This document shows, in pieces, positions 45,976 to 57,380 of a stretch of DNA of 64,000 bases; within the stretch, counting starts at the first letter, position 1, and each line of letters begins with the position of its first letter. The position numbers and the translations under genes are program-made. Under the pieces are notes generated by a model. That model did not search any database, had not been told where the DNA came from, and saw nothing but the letters and a program-made list of their open reading frames with translations. The stretch comes from Sympetrum striolatum (taxonomy: Eukaryota; Arthropoda; Insecta; Odonata; Libellulidae): the NCBI GenBank assembly GCA_947579665.1, contig OX388345.1, positions 70,795,454 to 70,859,453 on the forward strand. Reading direction: 5' to 3'.

Positions 45976-46310
45976 GGTACAGGATAGAGAAAAAATGTAT
46001 ATTTCATTTACTTTAGTCACAGTCTTGATCACGGCTGTGATGAAATTAAAACTACTAGGGTATGAGTGAATTATTGCACTGTCTCTCCTTATGAGCTGAC
46101 AAAAATAGTGTTACCCATAGAGTCATTGTGCTTCACTTGCGTGGACTTGTTCCGCTTATAGCATTCTGGCTCAGTGAGGAAAGCAATGGCAAACTACCTC
46201 ACTCCTCATCCTGCCTAGTGAACCTCATTCCTCTATGGAAGCTCTTGGTATCTTATGTCAGAGAGGGCGAAGAACCAACCGGCCGTCCGAGGGGAATACT
46301 TTAGTGAGAA
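45976..46310 (+). mobile_element. Dispersed repeat family A, reference copy
   Basis: The longest copy. Ordered blocks: GGTACAGGATAGAGAAAAAA; CACGGCTGTGATGAAATTAA; GGTATGAGTGAATTATTGCA; CTGTCTCTCCTTATGAGC; CATAGAGTCATTGTGCTTCA; GCGTGGACTTGTTCCGC; TAGCATTCTGGCTCAGTGAG; GCAATGGCAAACTACCTCA; CTCCTCATCCTGCCTAGTG; CCTCATTCCTC; GGCGAAGAACCAACCGGCCG. No open frame runs through it. A non-autonomous retroposon is the simplest reading. 5' and 3' limits and target-site duplications were not established. Confidence 0.7.
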
Positions 46311-46439
46311 ATACATCGACGGATGTAAATGACAATCGATTAAGAACCAAAAGCTGTCTATAAACAGGATAAAATAGGCCTATTCTGTTTGTCAGGAGAG
46401 CATTTACTGTTGACTCAACGCTGGACCCCCCTTCTGGGG

Positions 46440-46990
46440 GAGATGAAAAGCCTTGAGGAATAGCGATCCACTTCTTCCGATTTCACTGTTGTCGCCTGAA
46501 TTCCTTTTGGAGACCGTTGGTCAATCATATTCGTCTACGGCACTTTCTACATCCATCCTTCTACGCGTCGGAAAAATAATAAAAAAGAGAGACTCATCGG
46601 CTCCTGGATATGGGTCGGAGGGAAAAGAATTCCCCGAGGAAATCATTCTTCCGCGTCATCTTTCGTATAGAGAATCGGATCAGACCCCCTCCTGCTGTAC
46701 TGTTTGGCAGCGAGTCCTTGATGCCCAACCGGGGTTCCAACAGTTCCCCATCGAGTTCCGTAATGAAGTTGTCGTAACACTTGACGAAAGAAGCGTTTTC
46801 GTTCAGCCTTCAGAAGTCTTTCACACTTCTCAAGTGAGTATTGCGGTATCAATTATAAAGACATATCAACGGATAAAAAATTCTGTTAGCTTTCTTACAT
46901 ATTTGAGTATTCATAGATTTAGGCGCTGTGGGCAATTAGCAACATCTTTCGCTTTGTATGACGTAGGAACTCCTTTAGTAGAATAATTTT
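46440..46990. other. Unrecognised 177-codon open frame
   Basis: 46453-46986 is open for 177 codons on +, but the first codon is TTG and the first internal ATG is not near it, so it is not a normal eukaryotic start. Near the beginning, LLPISLLSPEFLLE recalls the R-P-I-S-L-L block of LINE reverse transcriptases, but later RT blocks do not follow. A minus frame of 69 codons overlaps. It may be a retroelement fragment or a chance frame. Confidence 0.25.
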
Positions 46991-47199
46991 ACGGAACTCT
47001 TCTAACCGAGATATTACTATTATGACATAAAAACTTAATAAATAACTCTAATTATAATATATACTAATATTGATATAGAATAATAATAATAAATAGCTTA
47101 ATCACATTAATCAAAATCAGGGAGTATCGGTGTGCGTATATTGTTGTGTTCCTAACAACACGGGTCTATGTAAATATAGTAGTGTAGTAAATAATAGTA

Positions 47200-47290
47200 A
47201 AATGTAAATATAATAATAATAATAAACTGACTTTATTTAGGGCTAAATTGAGACTTATAAGTCACTTCTAATATCTCATCCTTATTTTAA
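47200..47290 (-). mobile_element. Element B 3' end
   Basis: (ATA)n at about 47203-47224, then GACTTTATTTAGGGC, AAATTGAGACTTATAAGTCA and CTTCTAATATCTCATCC match the B terminus at 27.2 kb read on the minus strand. The upstream limit in the element is not visible. Confidence 0.5.
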
Positions 47291-48530
47291 AATGAATGTT
47301 TGACAGAAAGTACTTATTACATCTTATTGCATCTCCATTATTAACTTATAACTTATATTAATCAACTTAGACCTTTGGTATTTCAACCTCTGATGCAATA
47401 TACTATTCCAATTCGACCTACACTTTATTGCGATAGCTAAACCTCGCTGAAAATCGGTGATTGCGCTAATTCGAGTAACTTCGTGATGAAAGAATTATCT
47501 ATACCTATAATATCGGGGCAGGAAATTCAAATCAAACATTATTTCTTGATGGGAAAAAGGGAACGTCAAGGGTATCTGCGTATTTGAATGATATAACGGA
47601 ATAGAATATGTGTACAAAGTAGAGTAACTATCATTCGTGGAGATAATCCGTTAGCGTGTATTTGTTGTAATCAAATGATGATGAGCTGATCGATATTTTT
47701 TTAATAATTGTAACAGAAAAGGAACTATATTAGATAATCATTGTGGTCCATCGGGAGAAACAATGCAGAGAGGCACTTCCCTCAGTCGAATCAGAGTCCT
47801 GCATGCCTTCCCATCACTTTCCGAGGTCACCCCGCGGTTTGTTGATGTTTCATCTCGGATTTTTTCCCCTTCCTCTTATTACGTTCTTAAGCTTCTTATT
47901 CGCGTAATCCATCTCCCCTGCATCGGATCCGATCGCGCTATAATTAATCTCGGGCATAAGTGAGGTATGAAACGGCTTACGCCTTCGCCGTGTTGCGGTA
48001 AATTACAAGGCGGATCTCAGAGGCGAAGGTCATTGCGATGTCATTAAAATTAAGTCGTGTTGTTCGTTAGGAAGATTGGGGCTGTTTTAATTGGAGGCCA
48101 TTTGGAATGCTCTTGTTCTGTGTCAATTTTGGTCATCTTTTCCCGATCATGAAATGATTTTCTCTCTCCTGAGAATGGTTTACTTGTATTACTTATGTAA
48201 GAAATCTGCTTATTGATGAATCACTTACATAATTAATCAAATTATTTGATAATCGCTCCCACAAGTTATGCTTTTTTTTACTCGAAATAACTCTAAAATA
48301 AAATTAATACGCTCAAGCCTTTCGTCGGGGAAAACAGACGTCTTGGAAGAATGTAGCAACTTTGTGATTTCCACATTTATACAATTTGTAATGATATAAT
48401 TATTAATTTTTTCATTATATAATTGAGTATCTAACAAAGTTGTTCGAAATATTCTACTTGCCGCTTAGCGAGAGTTAAAATCACCGATTCAAATGATAGG
48501 ATACAACAACGACGAAGTACTGCGTACTGT
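47290..48530. other. Gene-free stretch
   Basis: AT-rich, with a GC-raised patch at 47760-48060. No gene recognised. Confidence 0.45.
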
Positions 48531-48532
48531 AA

Positions 48533-48582
48533 CGAAGATTTCAGTCTCGCCCAAATAAAGGCGTTTATTATTATTAACATTG
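48533..48582 (+). mobile_element. Element B 3' end, opposite orientation
   Basis: CAGTCTCGCCCAAATAAAGG followed by CGTTTATTATTATTAA: the B terminus and a short (TTA)n tail on the plus strand. This is the only B copy noticed in this orientation. The preceding sequence shows no related body. Confidence 0.4.
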
Positions 48583-48589
48583 TTATGTG

Positions 48590-51500
48590 TGCTTAATTGC
48601 CTCCTAATTGTGACGCAATAGTGTAGCATATTTCGTTTGTTCAACAATGCGGTAAATGCTTACAGTTGAGTCGTTACGTTTTCATTGTTGGTTCAAAATC
48701 AATGTACTGCTAAAATCTTCAACTCATCCGTCTTCATCCATTTGGTCTAATTAATTAATATTTAAGTTATGTTTTCTGAGAATAGCATTCTTCCCCATTG
48801 CAACCCTGATTTTGACCCGTCTACTTAGCTTGTGCTGTTTGGAAAATAGTCTGATTCTCTAACCCATCAAATTAACTGCCCATTGGTGAACAAAATGACT
48901 AACTACTCCTGCATTAACGATAATTATTGCGAGAGTCTATATATTCGCTTCCAAGCATAGGCATCTCTCTGAATTTCTGCAAATTAGCGGATCGGCACTC
49001 ACGTATCCCTCCGCTCATCTTGGGAAAGCTTCTGGAGCGACTTGCGAGGACTTTCAAAAAGGTCTTCAAAAGGATGATTATTCGCTCGGATTCCATTCCC
49101 AGAAAAGCCTCTCGATGCTTCCGTCTGCTTTTAGCTCAATCTCCACAGGAAGGCTCAAAATAAACTCCTCCGCTTGCTTACAAACTTTCATCTTTCCCAT
49201 TGACGTTTCCTCTCTTTCATCACACTGGAGCCATTATCCACCGTTTTTGCGAATCCTCTGAGCTTCCGTGTCCTTTCTGGACCCACGTCTTGCTTTCCGT
49301 CTGCAAAGTTTTGGCTCATTTATTTAATGCATTAGTGTGATGAGTCGTTTTATAAGGAGCCGTAAAGGAAACAGCGGTAAAATACGGCTAGTGAGGTCAT
49401 CACTGTCTCAGGGCGTGGTAGTCAATAGGGTGTCCATAAAAGAATATCGAAAAAATTCATGAAAAATGTTTACTGATCACAATGGATAAACTTGTGTTTT
49501 TTTTCGTTTAATCAATAATAGGAATCGACAATAATTAAAGAATTGTCATAATAATTTAGTAGCTACGATGTATCTCATCCCCTAAGACGAAATCCCAACT
49601 CTAGGACGACGAACGTAGAGCTACACAAACCTTTCTTTAACCCCCTTTCATGTTTTTTGATCTCAGCTCAAAAAATCTGCAAAATTTTACCAAATAATTA
49701 TTTAGAATTGTTTTCCCTTATGCTTTATGATATTCGGTGTTTTTGTTAATTACGCAATTTTTACCTGCAAAGTTTTTTTCGCTTGGAATCACGGAGCTTA
49801 CCCCTTGCTAGGGCACAACCAAAGGACTCGTATCCGCTGAAGGCTGTCAAGGTAGTATGCCCCTTGGTCCAACATAACTGACATGCACCGGACCGTTGAC
49901 ATCACTATACCCATGTTCATGCAAAATTTGCATGCGAATATCTTAGTTGGGCAACCACGCCATACACGTGCATTACCCTTGTAATTGATTGCTAGACATA
50001 CCCCGTCTCGCGTTATCAAGCAAAAAAAATTAGCTCAGGTGTTCCAGGGTTGCGTCTTGGATTTTCCAAACTAATAAGAACTATTTATATATATTAATGA
50101 ATCAGAATCAACTTGCCAAGTAGTGACTTTAGTGAAAAATATTTATGAAATACATTAGATATTGATAAGTAATGTTGCAGTTAAGATTAATAAGTTATGG
50201 AGTAGAAAGTATGTAACTGACAATTAAGTCAAGAATTTCCCCGATAACTTATCGTATTCCTCAGTAGTATTCTAATGTTTACAAAGAAAATTGTCTTCTT
50301 TCGTGCTTCATGTGGTTGCCTAATGAATAACGAATTCCATGGAGTCTTGTGCTTTTATATACAGTATCTGATCATCTAAGCAAATCACAAATCACCGCTG
50401 ACTTCTATCTATTGATTTACAGCTAACGTAAATACTTGATGCTCTCTGCTAGATGAATTCTCATGCAAATTATTTCTAGTAAATACCAACGCAATTCCTC
50501 GCGCTTTCTTAAAACATGGATCTCTGAGTAGATCATAGAGTATTCACTAGTACACAATAGCTCTGCCGAGAGAGATCCTTGAAGAGAACGTCAAACAATT
50601 CTGTTTACATTCGCGCAAGATTGCGATCCAATGTCATTGAACACAGTACGGTACATCTTACGAAAGAATAGAATTGCAACTCCATTTGAAAGAAATGGAA
50701 TTACTTCTACTGCGCGTACAAACAGCGGAGTAAACAAACAGCTTGCTGTTGAGGTGAACATCCCCTGAGGAATAAATACGTCTTTTAACGGAGTCCTTAA
50801 TCGAAGGACGGGGGATTTTAATGGCGTTCCTCTCTTTCGACGAGTAATTCAAGTTCCTATCATTCAAACTATTAACTCATTAGCCTTTGGATCAGTGCCG
50901 TATTATATAAGCTAATTTATATAGAAAGATTTTTTTCCAAATGGAAAAGCTTTTTGTATATTCACAGGGAGGTCCCTTATTCCATATAAACTGGTTTAAG
51001 AACCGTTGTCATTTTTTGGCGTCATTTTTTCTCAAGCTATTTTCTTTCATACACCATTAACTCCAGCTTGCGGTATATTTACCGAGCCATCTATCCCGTA
51101 AACTCTTTTATGCTCTAAAATTCCTCAGGCGGTGGATGAATCAATCCACCCGGGATATAACCGCAGCTTTAAAACGGCATCTTGTTTTACGACCCGTTCA
51201 ATGCTAAAAAATATCCTTTCGCTCTTTATTACACGACTCATAATCTTCCTGAGTTCAGAATCCTTTTTATAAAAATCTACAGCATTGTCTTTGCTATCGC
51301 TTGCTTCTTACATCCGTCAATGGGGTAATTTTCTTAGAGGCCCTTGGCTTTGCCCTACAGTATCACTAGAATTCCGCTTGAGTTCCTCAAGGTGAAGTTT
51401 TAGGACCGAAATATTTTGCTTGCCCTTGAAAAGGTTAATCAAAACCAAAGTACACTTTTTGATAGTTCATTAACGTCAGCCAGCTTGTAATTGTATTGGA

Positions 51501-52000
51501 GTGTTAATAACAGTAATATATATAATTTTATGCTTATTCCTCTTCCAATAATCCAATCAAATACAATTTTATTTAAACAAACATGGGGTGTTAGTTTTTT
51601 CGGTCAATCACCTGATTTGGGGATCATAATATTTAATGAAAAATAAAATATGAAAGTGTTATAGAAAATAAAATGAAGTAAAGGCTATTTATGCCATACA
51701 AAATAGCATACGAAAATGCTACAGAAATACAAAATAAATTCGAAACCTTCATATTTAAGGAGAATTCATCAACCTTTAAATAAATTTTACTTCCTTAATG
51801 GCAGTTATTGCAATGTGAGCTGGCAAAAAGGGAATAATTTTATCATTTAAGTATAAGTAAGATTGTCGAAAGAGTTCACAATTATGCTCATATTTTTCAG
51901 ATTTCAGAATTATCTCTATAAATATATCCGGCGGTGTCGTAGTCATCGTTCGCTTCATCTCTCCAAAAATAGAATTAATTTTGCACTGGATTGTTTTCTG
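48590..52000. other. Long gene-free stretch
   Basis: AT-rich to mixed, with slightly GC-raised patches at 48930-49330 and 51060-51200. Frames do not exceed 78 codons. No structure beyond this noticed. Confidence 0.45.
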
Positions 52001-52460
52001 TTGGCTCTCTTTAGTCTCCCTAGATTTCTCGTGACTCCACTATTTCTCGGATACCGGCGCCGTTGCTCCGTTTGTCTTTCTATTTAGCTGTCGCCGTGCA
52101 GCCCGTATAAAGGCCGTCCATGGCCGCTCTCCGACCAATTTACACAATTACGCTGACTAGGAAGTCCTCGGCGGGGGAGGAAGAATCGAACTTTCTATTT
52201 GTTTGGTCGTTTGGAATTTTAATTGGAGCAGCGAAACGGCCCCCGTTGGCGAGTCTGTTTTTATTTTCGAGCGTTTCTTGCCGCTTTTGTAATCGATTCC
52301 AGTGGGTGGCGCTCTGGTTCCACTCGTCCCGGAATTTCAAGGGGTGGTTTTTTCTATCGTTTTCGGGATTTTTTCGCCGCTGCAGTTCCCCCCTGTATTA
52401 TTTTTTAGCCTCGTTCGCCGCGGAGAGGCTATATTGGCCATTTAAAATCTTTTCGGGAAA
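52000..52460. promoter_or_regulatory. CpG-rich block with TATAAA-containing start
   Basis: CpG-rich island in AT-rich flanks. TATAAA at about 52108-52113 sits in a GC-rich context, with pyrimidine-purine sequence 25-30 bases downstream that could serve as a start site but is no consensus initiator. A 119-codon ATG frame (52120-52479) follows, with no domain and with opposite-strand overlap. Promoter identity is weakly supported; TATAAA is common by chance. Confidence 0.2.
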
Positions 52461-52479
52461 TTATTTTTATTTCAAGTAG

Positions 52480-53110
52480 GGCAAGGGTAGGGACAGCAAT
52501 TTATCCTTTTAAATGTCTCTAGATTTATCCCGAAAAGTCCACAAACCCAGAAAATGTATCGTCAAAGAAGAAGCTGAAATAAAAAACGGCCTGAGTTCGC
52601 TTATATAAATATAAAATAGTGTGAGTTATAACACGATCATGTAAATAACATCAATACTAAGATTTTTGTGTACCCTAAAAATAATGCCATCTCGATTGAT
52701 AAATAAGTCAGAAATGTTAGGTTTTGAATACGTTGAGGAGCGTGAATGTCCCGTAGCGTACTGTATAATGCCCTAGATGTGGCTAAACAGAAAAATTAAA
52801 AGAAGACACAAGTCACTAGATAAAGCGACAAAATCGCTTATTTTTCTTTTTTGAGTAAGGATTCTTCAAGGTTCAGTTTTTGGACCCCAATATTTTAGTG
52901 GCCATTGTAAAGTTAAATTTAATTACAGGTAATCATTTTATTTACTATAAAAGGCGTTTATAGCTGAGTTAATATATTTTTGAGAAATTTGTCGAATATT
53001 GTTAACTTTACCTGGGTGTTGAAGATTTTGTAACAAGAGAATGTATTTGCCTGGGGCTATCGAGAGATGAATATTTTATTGTTTGTGATCTTTTTATGTT
53101 ATCTATCACC
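52480..53110. other. Gene-free AT-rich stretch
   Basis: Nothing recognised. Confidence 0.45.
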
Positions 53111-53600
53111 GGTTGATTGCGAGAAGTGAATTTCAAGTCTCAGTTTCGCCGAAAATAAGGTCGTGCGTTTAAGTTGAATCCGCTATCTCTGTGAAACGGA
53201 CTGCGAAGTGGTTCAGTGTAGTGGCGGCGAGTGCATGATTTGCGTATTGTGGTCGTTTCCACGACCTTATTTAACATGGCGTCGCTCGAATGGGAGGACC
53301 TTGCGCAGTCTTTCGCTCCTCGAAGGGTGGTGGAGATGACGCTAAGCGCTTTCTAATGAACGATTCCCCGCGCGTCAGACACGCTTTGTCCGCGATCTCA
53401 TAAAAAACGATTCGGATGCCTCGATTGATCTCCGGAAGCGTCTACTACGCCCTCCGATCCACATTCCTGCCGTGCCTAGTGCGTCTTTCCCAGCCGACGG
53501 AACTATTGTCGTCATAGGCCAAGATTGCGGATGGAACAAAGCGAGAACGGTTTCCCAATCCGATGAGGAAAGCATTTCGACCGCCGCGTGCACTCCTTAG
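53110..53600. other. CpG-rich block, no recognisable gene
   Basis: Raised CpG density over about 490 bases. Minus-strand frames of 72 and 60 codons overlap in different phases. No domain. Same class as the other CpG-rich blocks. Confidence 0.3.
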
Positions 53601-56600
53601 ATATTTCATATTATACGTAACAATCATAAACTAGGATATAAAATCCTGGGGTCGTTAGGATCAGTTGAAAAGGGTTTTTACCAATAAAACTGGACTATAT
53701 ATGGAGCTTATTTAAAAATATCTTATATTACTAAATTTTGGGTAAATTAAAATCATCGTTAGGTAACAAGCTTTTTATTTCATAATAAAGTTTTGATCCT
53801 AGTGAGTGACTTAGCTATTTACAGCTCGTCAACTATCTACGAATTTTTATTAAATTGTTGAGATTCCTCAGCTTATGACCGAGAATTGAATTATGTCATC
53901 AACGGTGACTGGAATGTCTACATGTATGAAGACATGAACTAGTCCATTGATTCCTCGGATTAGATCTTCCTTTTGTAGCTTTCGAGGTGTTCCAATGGCG
54001 GAAAATATCTTTCGCAAGTGTCTCTAGGCCACTGTGTATCTAATACTTTTTTATCTATTGTGTAAATGTGTGGATAATATAAATATTCGAACTTTATATA
54101 ACCTTAATCGTAGGAACTGTCTCCTCAAAGAAGGATTTTCTTCATCTGAAATCTCACCTATTCCTTTCGAAATTTGTCAGTTACTTCTAAATATATGCAT
54201 TACGGAAGTATTTTTTTGTATACTGCGAGTAATTCTTTAAAAATAAAACAAATTGTGAATATTTTCACGGAAAATTCTCGACTATAGAGTTTGAGAAGCC
54301 AGAACGAGCTCCTGCGAGTTTAGTCCTCACGAAAGATAGTCAGTTTATCCATCGGTGACTGTATATTCGTCTGTAAATTGGAAAAGAAAACACGGAAATA
54401 TGCCCTATAATGCTTTCGTCAGATTCAAGGGGGGGCAGTGGATGCACGAGGTATTTATCACTCGAGAGAATGAGGTTCAAGAACCTATCTGAGCTTATCT
54501 GCCTATCGCTCTTCTTCGATTGATACTAAATGAATCGCGCTCATGATAATGTTACTCATCAATTTATAGATAGAAAGCCGTTCAATTTTTTGCTTTGTTT
54601 TTTTTTTCGCATGTTTCCACATTTTATCGTAAAGCGTTGATTTGTGTGAATCATCCATTGAAAGAGCGAACTGAGCTAGTTTGAAGTGGGTTTTCGTGCG
54701 TCATTCATTTTCCTTCGCCTTATGCAGAAATAAAGCAAGACGCAGGTGTAAGCCTTGAAAACCTTTGCCGAGAGGAACTCTTGGGTTTGTTTCCTTCTTT
54801 AGCAAATATTTGTCCACTTTAATTACTTTTATTCTGAAATTCTTTTCGTATCCGTGACATTTTGTTTTGTTCATTTAGTAAGCTGAGGAAGAAATTGAGT
54901 CTTTAGGTTTAGAACAGCTGAAGGGTGCGGTAGGGCTTTCTTAAAGGAGATTAATGAGGGGTTTTAATCCTGAATTAAGGGCTGATTCCTATCGGATCAT
55001 ACCACATACTTATTTGCATGGAAATACAGTTCCACAACTGAGCGTAAGTTCATTCAGGTATGAACGAAGACTGGTTTAAATACTGTTGGAATTAGGTTGT
55101 GGTCAGATATCAGTCAGATTATAGTATAGGTCTAGTAAATTTGTACAATTTATAATAAGGGCTCAAAATTATTTGAGCTAATTGTTTTTTGTGTCTAGCG
55201 GCTCTTATTGCTACTTGAGCTATCTTATTACAGTGCTTAGTTTTAATAATTGATAGCTTTATATCCTTTCCATGAGAGAAGAAAGATATCATTAGGTCTA
55301 TATATACCTATCTAGTATAATTATGATTTATCAAATAATTATTTGCCCACTTGTAAGGTAATTTATAATAATAATCGACTAACATTTAAAGAAGTCTTTT
55401 TGTTTCGTTGAAAATGATCACTCTTATCTCTCTGTTGATTGGTTGATTTGCAAGTTGATTTGCAAGCTGTTATTGAAGAGTCAAGTTATTTCTTGTTTGT
55501 CTCACTCATAGTTATGTCTTGTGAGAATTCTATTAGAAAACATCCATCAAGAATGCGTACAAACTTTATTTTATCATGAGTTGGAATTACTCATTTGGAA
55601 ATTTTTATCTAATGAGTTACAGAATACCTCTTTCTGTGTCGTAATTCTTGAATTGTGACAGTAACCGTTTTTTTTCCTCGATAAAGAGAGAAGAAAATTC
55701 TTTGGATTTCAACGGAATTCTCTCTTTTCATTCGGCTATAAATCCCGCGAAATCTCTCTTATCCAGCATCCGTACCCGCTGTTCAGTGACCTCCATAGCC
55801 TCCGTCTATCCTTTATCCTTCCGAGTGCTGTCATGGGCTCTGATATATGCTATCGATTTTTTTTTCTTTCTGAAATATCTGTGACTTTCGGGGAAAAAAA
55901 CACAAATTGTTTTAACAAGTACCATTTCGAACAAGGAGGAAAGAGAAATAAGAGCCAGGAAAATTTTATTTTAGACCGTTCAATCAAATCTTTACTTTTG
56001 TTAAGAGTTTTAAATTTATTATTGCGTATTCTGACTCATTCTTTATTGGCAAACGTTCCTGATAAAATTTAGCCAATATAGGGTAATCACAAAAGGCTAT
56101 CAATAATTTTGATGGAACACTAATATTAGAAAAATTACTTATATCGTCAAAAATATTACTTGGAATATTACTAAATCTTTTCTTTGATACTATGACTTTG
56201 CATCTACTCATGTCTTTGCATATAGATTTCATTAGTAATATTACTTTTTTATTCGGTTTCTCTTGAGGAAAAACTAATAATTTCATAGCAGATTGTATCC
56301 TATTCCATCGGTGACTTTATTGGGTTATATTTTGTAGTGCAATTATACAAGACCATTCGTTAGAAATTGCTGAATTGCCAATCGTTTAATTTCGTTGAAG
56401 AAATGGCAATATCCCGGAGTTGACTGTATTTGGAGTATCTGAATCGACGAGGCTTTGAAACGGGACTATTTTTTTCATAATAAGATCGAGACGAAAGCTG
56501 GGATCCTTTCACTATTTCTAGCATCTATTTTCATAACTTCCTCGCAGTATCTCACTGATCTGTGGAAAAGGGCGGACACTTGATATGTTCTTCTACATCT

Positions 56601-56750
56601 CCCAGGAATTCGACATCGATATTCTCCCACAACCTTATCTCTTTTCTTCTAACGAGTACCACTCTACATTAAGGTTCTTCTCACTAACTCTTATCTGTTT
56701 TTCGTATCAAATAGCACAGATTTTCGCCGAGTATTTACTAATTTACGAAT
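53600..56750. other. Long gene-free stretch
   Basis: AT-rich. A 12-base direct duplication (TTGATTTGCAAG twice) lies at about 55443-55466. At 54459-54481 a 23-base segment matches the reverse complement of 60960-60982 with about one mismatch (see findings). Frames up to 100 codons on the minus strand (55984-56286) are AT-driven Lys/Ile/Asn-rich and unrecognised. Confidence 0.4.
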
Positions 56751-57380
56751 CAAGCGCTTGTCTGCAAAGGTAGTCTCGTATAGTACTCCCCGCTTTCTCC
56801 ATCTTTGGGGGTCCAACTCTCACGAAGTAAAATCGCTCGCTGGCATTCCTATCGCACTATTCTCTCCACGAGTAGCCCAGTATCTCGACTGGCAGTCCAC
56901 ATGTGTCACGGACGCGGTTGCTTTTCGATTCCATCTCCAGCAGTTCACTTTCTCTCTCCCGCCTGCCTCTCCAATCCGCCAATCGATATCTCCACACCCT
57001 GTCTCTCTCTCTCTCGCGCAAGGTCAGGGGTCACGGGATCTCGCTCCAAGGGTTCCCGGAGAGAGAGTACGGAATCCGCCTGACTTACCTCCACCAGATT
57101 ACTGTTATTGCTCCAGATTTATTACGCGCATCTCCCGAGAGGCTTTTGTTTTCTCTCCCTTTTGTTTTTCCAAAGAAAAGGGTTTTTTTGTTGATGGGGT
57201 GTATTTTTGCTATATCCAGGGTCCTTTTCCGGAGGAATTTATGAAAGGATCGCTTGGAATAGAGGGTGGAGCCCTAGAAAGGTTTATTGATATAAGGTAC
57301 GCTCTTGGGCCCATGGTAACGGAAAATAAACGATTCCGTAGAAACAGAATGATTGGTTTTTCATTCCGGAGTTGATGGTT
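56750..57380. other. GC-raised block with the longest open frame (205 codons), unrecognised
   Basis: 56758-57375 is open for 205 codons but begins with TTG. Two further frames of 92 and 113 codons are open in other phases across the same pyrimidine-rich segment, which contains a (CT)7 run at 57002-57015. No conserved domain is visible. The length is best explained by local composition. Confidence 0.25.

Noticed and set aside
52108..52113. TATA-box promoter as a firm call
   Set aside because: No consensus initiator at +1 and no recognised downstream gene; TATAAA is frequent in AT-rich DNA.
56758..57375. Longest open frame (205 codons) as a gene
   Set aside because: It begins with TTG, lies in pyrimidine-rich DNA where several phases are open, contains a CT microsatellite and has no recognisable domain.
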